NCBI GenBank assembly: GCA_016302215.1
Contig: JAEDNZ010000007.1
Coordinates: forward strand, 1 to 20,196
DNA from: Muribaculaceae bacterium
GTDB lineage: Bacteria > Bacteroidota > Bacteroidia > Bacteroidales > Muribaculaceae
Length of the DNA: 20,196 nt
Direction of reading: 5' to 3'
The position numbers and the translations under genes were made by a program. Below the pieces are notes generated by a model. It was not told where the DNA came from. It saw only the letters and a list, made by a program, of their open reading frames with translations, and ran no database searches. How positions within the stretch are numbered: position 1 is the first letter of the stretch; each line of letters opens with the position of its first letter. Of this stretch, positions 1 through 5,979 are shown in pieces.

Positions 1-927
1 TATCGCTGGGGTGATAAATTCTTCAACGGCTACGACACTACGTATGTCGAAGGTACAGGTTATAAATTCAACGGCAAGGTGCGCACCGACAGCTGGTTTG
101 ACTTTTACTCGTTTATGCTGCCCGGCGATGTGAATATGCATCTGCGCACCGACCCATCCACATCGATAGGCCCGTATCTCACTTATATGGCCGTCTCGTT
201 GGGATATGATGTCAATATGAGCAAGCTGTTCGGCGGCAGCAATATGTCTAAATCTCGCTTCAAATTCGGCTTCGACTGCAGCCTCCTATCTGCCGAGCTT
301 TATTGGATGAGCAATGACATCGGCACCAAAATCACATACTTCGGCATCGGCGATAAAGGCTCCGACGTCGGCATCGACTTCGACGGCATCAACAACGAGT
401 CCTGGGGCCTTGACCTATACTATTATTTCAACCACAAAAAATACTCACAAGCCGCTGCTTTCAACTTCAGCCGTGTCCAGAAACGTAGCCAAGGCTCATT
501 CTATGCCGGTATTTCAATATACCACCAGCAATATGACTTCGACTTCAGCTCGCTGCCTCCGCGCATGCTCGAGTATCTCCCCGAGACTTGGGGCGGTCAC
601 CGATACTACATCTCCGGCACTAACTATGCCATACGCGGTGGCTATGGCTACAACTGGGTGTTTCACCCCAACTGGCTCCTCGCCGTCAGCGAATCGCCAA
701 TCATAGGCATACGCAAAGGCACCATCAACAAGTCTGAAGATAAGGTGTCGCTCTCCATCTATAATAAGTTTAAGATGTCGCTGGTGTGGAACAGCCCCAA
801 CCGTCGCTGGTTTGTTGGCACTATGGGATCTATTGACTTGGCCCTCGTCAACGAAAACCAGACCACCTTTGCCAGCGCCATCTTCTCGATAGAGGCTGCC
901 GTGGGCTTCCGCTTCAACCTATGGTGA
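1..927 (+). CDS. DUF4421 family outer-membrane-type protein, 5' truncated
   Basis: The reading frame is open from the first base, so the true start lies left of the window and only the last 308 residues are present. The sequence matches my memory of the Bacteroidetes DUF4421 family: a DTTYV segment near the start, a TYMAVSLGYDVNM segment about 65 residues in, then many short alternating hydrophobic/aromatic stretches (YYYF, AISIYHQ). The C-terminus ends in an aromatic strand (FRFNLW), as outer-membrane beta-barrels often do. The family has no established function; a small barrel in the outer membrane is an inference from the strand pattern. An internal GTG at 79 could be mistaken for the start, but homologous sequence continues upstream of it. 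Nothing links it to the downstream genes, which are separated by about 160 nt and a possible terminator. Confidence 0.8.
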   Translation, partial: YRWGDKFFNGYDTTYVEGTGYKFNGKVRTDSWFDFYSFMLPGDVNMHLRTDPSTSIGPYLTYMAVSLGYDVNMSKLFGGSNMSKSRFKFGFDCSLLSAELYWMSNDIGTKITYFGIGDKGSDVGIDFDGINNESWGLDLYYYFNHKKYSQAAAFNFSRVQKRSQGSFYAGISIYHQQYDFDFSSLPPRMLEYLPETWGGHRYYISGTNYAIRGGYGYNWVFHPNWLLAVSESPIIGIRKGTINKSEDKVSLSIYNKFKMSLVWNSPNRRWFVGTMGSIDLALVNENQTTFASAIFSIEAAVGFRFNLW

Positions 928-937
928 GAGGCGCCGA

Positions 938-980
938 GAGCGCAGTCATCGCTGCCGAGGCGATAAATGCTCGTTTTTTT
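938..980 (+). terminator. Possible terminator of the DUF4421 gene
   Basis: A 5-bp stem ATCGC/GCGAT (948-952/960-964) sits inside a 4-bp stem GAGC/GCTC (938-941/969-972), followed directly by a run of seven T. It lies 10 nt after the stop codon. The stems are short and the structure is branched, so this is only a candidate. Confidence 0.35.
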
Positions 981-1030
981 GTCGTATTTGGCACAATATC
1001 TTGCACATAGCTGCGTTAATATAGTGTACC

Positions 1031-1078
1031 ATGAAAAAGATGGTCGCTGTATTATTAACCTCACTAACACATCCATAG
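1031..1078 (+). CDS. Possible 15-codon upstream ORF / leader peptide
   Basis: An ATG-initiated 15-codon frame (MKKMVAVLLTSLTHP) ends 7 nt before the ATG of the 56-aa small protein. It begins like a signal peptide but is too short to be one. Such tight spacing could allow translational coupling or leader control of the next ORF. An ORF this short can arise by chance, so it is listed mainly because of its position. Confidence 0.25.
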   Translation: MKKMVAVLLTSLTHP

Positions 1079-1085
1079 CCTGCCT

Positions 1086-1256
1086 ATGAAGAAATGCTCT
1101 ACTCCAAACTTACAACAAGTGGCAGCGCCCCATCAGAGCCGAGAGCAGCGTAATGCACCGCGACGCGAGACAGTGGCTTTCCTCCGCCAGTTTGCGCGAG
1201 TTTATGCTCCGGTAATCATCCAAGGCGCCACACTGCCGGGAATTATCCTCAACTGA
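1086..1256 (+). CDS. Small (56 aa) uncharacterised protein
   Basis: An ATG-to-TGA frame encodes 56 residues. The N-terminal half is polar and basic (positions 1-29). The C-terminal half has the pattern TVAFLRQFARVYAPVII followed by LPGIILN at the very end. I recall small Bacteroidales proteins with a similar FLRQFAR-Y core and a short ending in Asn, but I cannot name a family or function. Support for a real gene is the ATG start, the closure of the frame, and a strong terminator hairpin beginning 32 nt after the stop on the same strand, with no other plus-strand gene to use it. There is no signal peptide or membrane segment and no clear promoter. The alternative is a non-coding RNA ending at the same terminator. 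Confidence 0.6.
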   Translation: MKKCSTPNLQQVAAPHQSREQRNAPRRETVAFLRQFARVYAPVIIQGATLPGIILN

Positions 1257-1288
1257 CCCGCAGGCATAATCTCCCACATCAACGTTAC

Positions 1289-1324
1289 AAAGCACGCCCG
1301 CACCTGCAAAGGCCGGCGTGCTTT
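1289..1324 (+). terminator. Intrinsic terminator after the 56-aa ORF
   Basis: A perfect 10-bp inverted repeat, AAAGCACGCC (1289-1298) and GGCGTGCTTT (1315-1324), has a 16-nt loop and a T-rich tail (TTTTCATTT from 1321). Flanking As mean it could also act on the minus strand, after the acetyltransferase gene that ends at 1385. Confidence 0.8.
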
Positions 1325-1384
1325 TCATTTCTATGTCGCGCTATAGCCGCTAATCGATGCCCCCGGGCAGTGTCACGGCGAGCA

Positions 1385-1993
1385 TCAGGGCTGCGCGTCG
1401 CCGGCGGGGTGGGGCAGGTCTTTGATGTGGCGGCATGGGTTGCCGGCGGCCATGGTGTATGGGGCTATGTCGTGGGTCACCACGGAGCCGGCACCGATGA
1501 CGCATCCGCGGCCTATGGTCACGCCGGGCAATATGGTGGCGCTGCCGCCTATCCACACGTCATCGCCGATTGTCACCGGCAGGGCCCATTCGATGCCTTT
1601 GCGTCGGCTCTCGGCGTCGAGGGGGTGGCAGGGTGTGTAGATGCTCACGTTGGGGCCTATGAACACGTTGTTGCCAATGCTTACGCGCGCTTCATCGAGG
1701 ATGGTGGCGTTGTAGTTGATGAGTACGTTGCTGCCGATATGGATGTTGCATGCGTAATCACATCTGAATGGCTGATTGATGACCACGCAGCTGCCGCAGC
1801 TGCCGAGCACGCCCTTAATAATGGCCATACGGCTGTCAGTGAGCGATGGCTGCATGGTGTTGAACTGCTCCATGACATCGCGAGTCTGCTCAAGCAGGTC
1901 GATGAATACGTGGTATGTGGCGTCGTAGGTCTCGCCGCTGAGCATCTTGTGCCATTGTTGTTGAAAATATGGGTCAGTGGGTAGTGTGAGCAT
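1385..1993 (-). CDS. Sugar O-acetyltransferase, maltose/galactoside acetyltransferase (Maa/LacA) type
   Basis: The 202-residue protein has the layout of cytoplasmic acetyl-CoA-dependent sugar O-acetyltransferases. An N-terminal helical Mac domain (residues 14-60, KMLSGETYDA) is followed by left-handed beta-helix hexapeptide repeats (about 70-178, e.g. IGSNVLINYNATILD, IGNNVFIGPNVSIYT, IGDDVWIGGSATILPGVTIG). The expected catalytic histidine is His123 in TPCHPLD. Length fits the family (about 185-205). I chose the ATG at 1993, which gives MLTLPTDPYFQQQW; the frame runs up to 2056, but that part has no family-like sequence and enters the rpmH terminator hairpin. It lies downstream of rpmH on the same strand but is separated from it by that hairpin. 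The substrate cannot be told from sequence. The last residues (HPAGDAQP) are a short non-conserved tail. Confidence 0.88.
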   Translation of the reverse strand: MLTLPTDPYFQQQWHKMLSGETYDATYHVFIDLLEQTRDVMEQFNTMQPSLTDSRMAIIKGVLGSCGSCVVINQPFRCDYACNIHIGSNVLINYNATILDEARVSIGNNVFIGPNVSIYTPCHPLDAESRRKGIEWALPVTIGDDVWIGGSATILPGVTIGRGCVIGAGSVVTHDIAPYTMAAGNPCRHIKDLPHPAGDAQP

Positions 1994-2046
1994 GGGGGTG
2001 AGTATGTGGTTATGAGCTGTGTGTGCTATATATATAAACACATTAT

Positions 2047-2071
2047 GCCGCATCACTGAGGGCGATGCGGC
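2047..2071 (-). terminator. Putative rpmH terminator
   Basis: A perfect 8-bp inverted repeat, GCCGCATC (2047-2054) and GATGCGGC (2064-2071), has a 9-nt loop and lies 38 nt after the rpmH stop. On the minus strand it is followed by an AT-rich stretch (ATAATGTGTTTATATATATA), not a pure U tract, so termination may be partial and let transcription reach the acetyltransferase gene. Confidence 0.6.
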
Positions 2072-2108
2072 TCATGCGAGCTATCAGCAGCTGTAATTTC
2101 TTGATGGA

Positions 2109-2264
2109 TTATTTGCTTGCGATAGAGTCGGAAACGGTGAGGCGTGCGCGGCCTTTAGCGCGACGGCGTGCGAGTACTTTGCGGCCATCGGCAGTTGACA
2201 TACGCTCGCGGAAGCCGTGCTTGTTGACTCTCTTGCGGTTAGAAGGTTGGAATGTACGTTTCAT
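2109..2264 (-). CDS. rpmH: 50S ribosomal protein L34
   Basis: The minus strand encodes a 51-residue, very basic protein beginning MKRTFQPSNRKRVNKHGFRERM and continuing with an ADGRKVLARRRAKGRARL core. This is the highly conserved L34 signature (KRTFQPSN, HGFR-RM, G--VL--RR-KGR--L). L34 is a small structural protein of the large ribosomal subunit. The eight-residue C-terminal tail VSDSIASK after the core is typical of Bacteroidetes versions, which run a little longer than the roughly 46-aa proteobacterial form. The usual neighbour rnpA is not present. Here rpmH stands alone, divergent from the YitT gene, with its own promoter and terminator. Confidence 0.97.
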   Translation of the reverse strand: MKRTFQPSNRKRVNKHGFRERMSTADGRKVLARRRAKGRARLTVSDSIASK

Positions 2265-2308
2265 TGCCTTGTATATTTTTTATTGTTTATTATTCTCAAT
2301 TCGAGGTG

Positions 2309-2340
2309 CAAATTTAGGCAATTTTTTGCAAACTGCCAAA
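2309..2340 (-). promoter_or_regulatory. rpmH promoter, Bacteroidota consensus type
   Basis: Read on the minus strand, TTTG (2340-2337) is followed after 20 bp by TAAATTTG (2316-2309). This is an exact match to the Bacteroidota -33 TTTG and -7 TAnnTTTG elements at the usual spacing. The predicted start near 2302 gives a leader of about 40 nt. Confidence 0.75.
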
Positions 2341-2422
2341 TCGGCGGAGCTCATAAATCTCTTTTTGTAGAAAAAAAGGCTGTAAATGTGGGGCTACGGT
2401 GTGATAATAGCGAAAATAGTAT

Positions 2423-2430
2423 TAACTTTG
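2423..2430 (+). promoter_or_regulatory. Possible -7 element for the YitT gene
   Basis: TAACTTTG matches TAnnTTTG exactly and lies 29 nt before the chosen ATG at 2460. No TTTG is present at the expected distance upstream, so this is a single-element match. Confidence 0.45.
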
Positions 2431-2459
2431 CGATAGAAAAACAGAACTTACGAATAGCG

Positions 2460-3461
2460 ATGTCAATAACTAAAATGCAGCTTTGGCGCTCAGCCAAGGA
2501 TTATATTTTTATCACGATAGGCATGGCGGCCTTTGCCTTCGGTTTCACGGGCTTCATTCTTCCGGAGAAAGTGATAATGGGCGGCCTTGCGGGCATAGGC
2601 TCGCTGGTGTATTTTACCACAGGCATCCCGGTGGCTGTGACGCAGTATGTGTGCAATCTGATATTGCTGGGCTTTGCTTACCGCATCGTGGGCAAGCAGT
2701 TTGTGCTCGGCACCATCTATGGCGCCACGATGATATCGGTGTTTATTGGCATCTTCCAGCCTATGTTTACCCATCCGATGACGTCAGAGCCTTTTATGAA
2801 TATAGTGATAGGCTCGCTCATCTGCGGCTTCGGCCTGGGCTTCACCTTTGTGCACAATGGCAGCAGCGGCGGCACTGACATCGTGGCGGCGATGGTCAAT
2901 AAGCACACCAATGTGAGCATCGGCCGTATGATGCTTTATACTGATGTGTTTATTATATCATCGTCATACTTTTTGTTTCACCAGCTCGACAAGGTGGTGT
3001 TTGGCTTTGTGGTGCTGTTGCTGGCGTCTTACACTGCCGATATGGTTATCAACACCAACCGCCAGGCGGTGCAGTTCACAATCTTTTCGCCCAAGTGGCG
3101 TGAGATAGCCACCGCCATCAACAATCATGCGCGGCGTGGCTGCACCGTGCTCACGGGCATGGGCTGGTATAGCAAGCAAGAGGTAAAGGTGCTGCTGGTG
3201 ATGTGCCGCAAGATAGAATCGGTAACCATATTTCGCATCATCAAGTCAATTGACCGCAATGCCTTTGTGACGCAGGCCAATGTCAATGGCGTGTATGGCA
3301 AAGGCTTTGATGAGGTCAAGGTAAAGATGAAAGATGTTGACTACGGCGACAGCAGCGCCAAAGCCAACGCCGAGGTGCGCGCCAACTATGTGCAGCCGCA
3401 GCTCGATGACAGTGAGGAGCGCTCACATGACGGCTCGGGCCACCCGCGCAGCATGGCGTAG
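2460..3461 (+). CDS. YitT family membrane protein with C-terminal DUF2179 domain
   Basis: This is a 333-residue integral membrane protein of the YitT (DUF161) family with a cytoplasmic DUF2179 domain. About five to six hydrophobic segments lie in residues 15-195 and include the family motifs GFILPEKVIMGGLAGIGSLVYF (near 30-52) and HNGSSGGTDIVAAMV (near 131-145). The DUF2179 part (about 207-293) contains GCTVLTGMGWYSKQEVKVLLVM and a near-terminal GKGFD. The last 40 or so residues are a hydrophilic tail that looks poorly conserved. I chose ATG 2460 (MSITKMQLWRSAKDY) because the frame upstream to 2217 overlaps rpmH antisense and has no family sequence, and a -7 box sits just before 2460. Family members are proposed transporters of unknown substrate. 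The gene is convergent with the peptidoglycan operon and not part of it. Confidence 0.9.
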   Translation: MSITKMQLWRSAKDYIFITIGMAAFAFGFTGFILPEKVIMGGLAGIGSLVYFTTGIPVAVTQYVCNLILLGFAYRIVGKQFVLGTIYGATMISVFIGIFQPMFTHPMTSEPFMNIVIGSLICGFGLGFTFVHNGSSGGTDIVAAMVNKHTNVSIGRMMLYTDVFIISSSYFLFHQLDKVVFGFVVLLLASYTADMVINTNRQAVQFTIFSPKWREIATAINNHARRGCTVLTGMGWYSKQEVKVLLVMCRKIESVTIFRIIKSIDRNAFVTQANVNGVYGKGFDEVKVKMKDVDYGDSSAKANAEVRANYVQPQLDDSEERSHDGSGHPRSMA

Positions 3462-3500
3462 CGTAAGCCTCAGGATATCAACACTTCAGTAGGATAATGA

Positions 3501-3543
3501 CTGCCCTACATGGCGAGCGTGCTCACTCGCTGATGTAGGGCAG
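3501..3543. terminator. Inverted repeat between convergent genes, spanning the SGNH stop codon
   Basis: CTGCCCTACAT (3501-3511) and ATGTAGGGCAG (3533-3543) form a perfect 11-bp stem, with an inner 5-bp stem GCGAG/CTCGC (3513-3517/3526-3530). The right arm and the stop codon (3523-3525) belong to the last gene of the minus-strand operon. The left arm lies just past it. There is no U tract on either side, so it may act as an RNA 3'-end stabiliser or a bidirectional terminator shared with the YitT gene that ends at 3461. Confidence 0.55.
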
Positions 3544-4206
3544 CAGTATGTCGTGCCAGATGGCATAGCCCGGGGCGAGCAGGTGCAGGCCATCGTTGGT
3601 GAGGTCAGAGCGTAGGTTGCCCTCGGCATCGCAGAATGCCGGGTACAGGTCAATCCATGTGGCGCCGGCCTCGCGCACCTTGGGCTCGAGCAGGGCGTTG
3701 ATGTCGCGTATGGTCTGCTCCTTGCCGGCAAGGCGTTTGTAGCGCCCGAAGGCATTGTTGATAGGCAGCAGCGACTGCACATACAGCCGGGTGTCGGGGG
3801 TGGCGTGACGTATGGTGTCGATGACCTTGCATATCGCGGTAGCCACCGAGTCAGCCGTCAGGTCATGGCTCACGTCATTGACGCCGGTGAGCAGAAAAAT
3901 CTTGGCGGGCTTGCCTGCGATGATAGGGTCAAGCCTGTCGAGAATGCCTTGGGCGGTGTCGCCATTGATGCCTCGGTTGAGGATGTGAGGGTTGCCGAAG
4001 AGCTCGTGCCACTCGCAGCCGTGGGTGAGGCTGTTGCCGAGCATTACTATTGATGTGGAGTCGCAATTGAGCATAGCAAAGAGTGATGAGCGCTGGCCGT
4101 AGAGCTCTTGGGCGTGTGCCGCAGTGCTGCCACATAGGGCTACTATCGTCACGGCCAGAGCCATGCAGCTACGGCGCATAGCGCCGGTGATATTGAGACG
4201 TATCAT
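3523..4206 (-). CDS. Exported SGNH/GDSL hydrolase (esterase), last gene of the operon
   Basis: A signal peptide is visible: basic start, hydrophobic core at 14-31, likely cleavage after AHA (residue 32), so the enzyme should act in the periplasm. The mature part is a compact SGNH hydrolase with all four blocks: MLGNSLTHG (Ser59 nucleophile), GINGDT (Gly79 region), LLTGVNDVSHD (Asn110) and TNDGLHL (Asp205 and His208). The length of 227 aa is normal for single-domain members. The gene lies 41 nt after murQ on the same strand. Members of this fold remove acetyl groups from sugars, and the neighbourhood suggests an O-acetyl-peptidoglycan or O-acetyl-MurNAc esterase; that substrate is inference. 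Initiation at residue 10 (MRRSCMAL) would give a more typical signal-peptide length and cannot be excluded. Confidence 0.87.
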   Translation of the reverse strand: MIRLNITGAMRRSCMALAVTIVALCGSTAAHAQELYGQRSSLFAMLNCDSTSIVMLGNSLTHGCEWHELFGNPHILNRGINGDTAQGILDRLDPIIAGKPAKIFLLTGVNDVSHDLTADSVATAICKVIDTIRHATPDTRLYVQSLLPINNAFGRYKRLAGKEQTIRDINALLEPKVREAGATWIDLYPAFCDAEGNLRSDLTNDGLHLLAPGYAIWHDILLPYISE

Positions 4207-4247
4207 ATCGCGAGAGTGAGGTTGATGGGATTGTGATGGTGGGGCGG

Positions 4248-5066
4248 TTATTCCTCGATGCCGCGGTATGTGTCAACGGCTTTCTTGACAGAGCCATGCA
4301 TCAGCAGCAGGCGTTTAGCTTCATCGTAGGGCAGGCCCAGCTCATCGATGACCATACGAGTGCCGCGGTCTACGAGCTTGGCGTTACTAAGCTGCATGTT
4401 CACCATCTTGTTGCCTTTGACGCGCCCCATTTTTATCATCACCGAGGTGGTAATCATGTTGCAAATCATCTTTTGTCCGGTGCCCGATTTCATGCGCGAG
4501 CTGCCGGTGACATACTCCGGCCCCACTATCATCTCGATGGCGATATCGGCGGCATGGCTCACCGGCGCGTCGGGGTTGGAGGTGATGGCAGCGGTGAGAA
4601 TGCCGTGGGCGCGGCAGTCATTGAGGGCGCCGATGACATAAGGCGTAGTGCCCGAGGCGGCGATGCCGATGACGGTGTCCTTGTCAGAGATGTTGAAGGC
4701 CTGCAGGTCGCGCCACCCTTGAGTGGTGTCGTCTTCGGCGTTCTCCACGGCGTTGCGCAGGGCGGTGTCGCCGCCGGCAATGATGCCGATTACCCATGAG
4801 GGGTCCATGCCGAAGGTGGGCGGTATCTCGGAGGCGTCAAGCACGCCGAGGCGTCCTGATGTGCCGGCACCCATGTAGAAGATGCGGCCGCCGCGTTTCA
4901 TGCGTGCCACAATCTCAGTGACGAGCTTTTCGATTTGAGGCAGAGCTTTCTCTACGGCGAGAGCCACTTTCTTGTCTTCGTTATTGATGTCATGCAGGAT
5001 TTCTCCTATTGATTTCTTTTCGAGGTCGTTGTAGAGCGATGGTTGCTCACTAATTTTTACAAACAT
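4248..5066 (-). CDS. murQ: N-acetylmuramic acid 6-phosphate etherase
   Basis: MurQ cleaves the lactyl ether of MurNAc-6-phosphate in the cytoplasm, giving GlcNAc-6-phosphate and D-lactate. The 272-residue protein is a SIS-domain sugar-phosphate enzyme with unmistakable MurQ motifs: YMGAGTSGRLGVLDASEIPPTFG (64-86), GGDTALRNAVENAEDD (98-113), ASGTTPYVIGAL, SNPDAPVSHAADIAIE, VTGSSRMKSGTGQK and VDRGTRMV. Glu80 and Glu111 line up with the two catalytic glutamates known in E. coli MurQ (Glu83 and Glu114) at a constant offset. The length is slightly shorter than E. coli's about 298 aa, lacking a C-terminal extension. The start at 5066 (MFVKISEQPSLYNDL) matches where family members begin. It follows murK by 70 nt, the widest gap in the operon, with no visible terminator there. 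Confidence 0.96.
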   Translation of the reverse strand: MFVKISEQPSLYNDLEKKSIGEILHDINNEDKKVALAVEKALPQIEKLVTEIVARMKRGGRIFYMGAGTSGRLGVLDASEIPPTFGMDPSWVIGIIAGGDTALRNAVENAEDDTTQGWRDLQAFNISDKDTVIGIAASGTTPYVIGALNDCRAHGILTAAITSNPDAPVSHAADIAIEMIVGPEYVTGSSRMKSGTGQKMICNMITTSVMIKMGRVKGNKMVNMQLSNAKLVDRGTRMVIDELGLPYDEAKRLLLMHGSVKKAVDTYRGIEE

Positions 5067-5136
5067 ATCTTGAGAGGTCTATGATTAGTTGAAGTAGGGG
5101 GATTATGCGTGGTGGGGCGTGGTGTGGCGGCCGGCG

Positions 5137-5979
5137 TTAGGCGCTGTGATATTGGATTAGGCCTTGCATCGGGCTCTTGATGATGGTGCCGATGCGGCAG
5201 CCGCAAGCCTCGGCGGCCTCGGCGAGCACGTCGCGATAATAGTAGGCTATAGAGCCGATGAAGTTGACGCTGAGGCTTCGGTAGCCCGGGTATTGCTGTA
5301 TGTTGCGCACAAAGAAGGCCTTGAACGAGTTGAGCACGAGGCTGTGTATCTCAGGGCGCTCGATGTTGGCCAGCAGAAATGGTGTCACCGATGCCAAGAA
5401 GCGATTGCCCTGCGGCTCTTTATACACGCGGCGTATGATGGTGAGGCGGTCAAGGTCGTATTCGGCAAGGAATTTGTCGCATAAGTCCTTGGGGAGCTGG
5501 TTTTTGAGCACATCGCCCACCAAGAGCTTGCCCAGGACGGCGCCGCTGCCTTCGTCGCCGAGGATATACCCAAGCGGCGACACATTGTCGCGTATCTCGC
5601 TGCCGTCGTAGTAGCATGAGTTTGAGCCGGTGCCTAAGATGCAGGCTATGCCCTCGCTGTGGCCGCAGAGGGCACGCGCGGCGGCGAGCAGGTCGGTGTG
5701 CACGTTGACGCTTTTGGCGCCCGGTATGTTAGCGCTGATGGCGCGCGCCACGTTGGCGCATACCTCAGGCGAGATGCAGCCGGCGCCGTAGAAGTGCACT
5801 GCCTCGATGCTGTAACCGCTGATTTCGGGCATCAGCTCATCGGCGATACGAGAGCGCATCTCCTCCTCGGTGAGCATTATGGCGTTCATTCCCATGGTGA
5901 ACACTTGCTTTTCAACTTTTCCGTTGTTGACGATACACCAGTCTATCTTGGTGCTTCCGCAGTCTGCTATGAGTATCAT
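5137..5979 (-). CDS. murK: N-acetylmuramic acid kinase (MurK type), BadF/BadG ATPase family
   Basis: This 280-residue cytoplasmic sugar kinase has the ASKHA fold. Phosphate-1 motif LIADCGSTKIDW is at 3-14, a likely catalytic Asp96 sits in VHTDLLAAARAL, phosphate-2 motif ILGTGSNSC at 114-122, and an adenosine-side segment FIGSIAYYY near the C-terminus. The family includes eukaryote-type GlcNAc kinases. Placement directly between a MurT-like gene and murQ is the arrangement reported for T. forsythia, whose kinase makes MurNAc-6-phosphate, so MurNAc is the likely substrate; GlcNAc kinase activity is also possible. The start codon overlaps the murT stop (ATGA, 5976-5979), which indicates translational coupling. 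Published work on the Tannerella pair found that transporter and kinase were both needed for MurNAc uptake in E. coli, consistent with this coupling. Confidence 0.9.
   Translation of the reverse strand: MILIADCGSTKIDWCIVNNGKVEKQVFTMGMNAIMLTEEEMRSRIADELMPEISGYSIEAVHFYGAGCISPEVCANVARAISANIPGAKSVNVHTDLLAAARALCGHSEGIACILGTGSNSCYYDGSEIRDNVSPLGYILGDEGSGAVLGKLLVGDVLKNQLPKDLCDKFLAEYDLDRLTIIRRVYKEPQGNRFLASVTPFLLANIERPEIHSLVLNSFKAFFVRNIQQYPGYRSLSVNFIGSIAYYYRDVLAEAAEACGCRIGTIIKSPMQGLIQYHSA

Noticed and set aside
997..1004. TATCTTGC as a -7 box for the 56-aa ORF
   Set aside because: It departs from TAnnTTTG at two positions and the nearest TTTG boxes are at the wrong distance.
1370..1984. 204-codon plus-strand open frame opposite the acetyltransferase
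   Set aside because: It is a mirror of the hexapeptide repeats with no family resemblance, while the minus strand reads as a full Maa-type enzyme.
2217..2459. 81-codon N-terminal extension of the YitT frame
   Set aside because: It overlaps rpmH antisense, has no family-like sequence, and a -7 box lies between it and the ATG at 2460.
4233..4799. 188-codon plus-strand open frame opposite murQ
   Set aside because: It is antisense to highly conserved MurQ motifs and has a low-complexity His/Gly/Ala composition.
5067..5136. Possible separate promoter for murQ in the 70-nt gap
   Set aside because: No TAnnTTTG or TTTG pair is present on the minus strand there.
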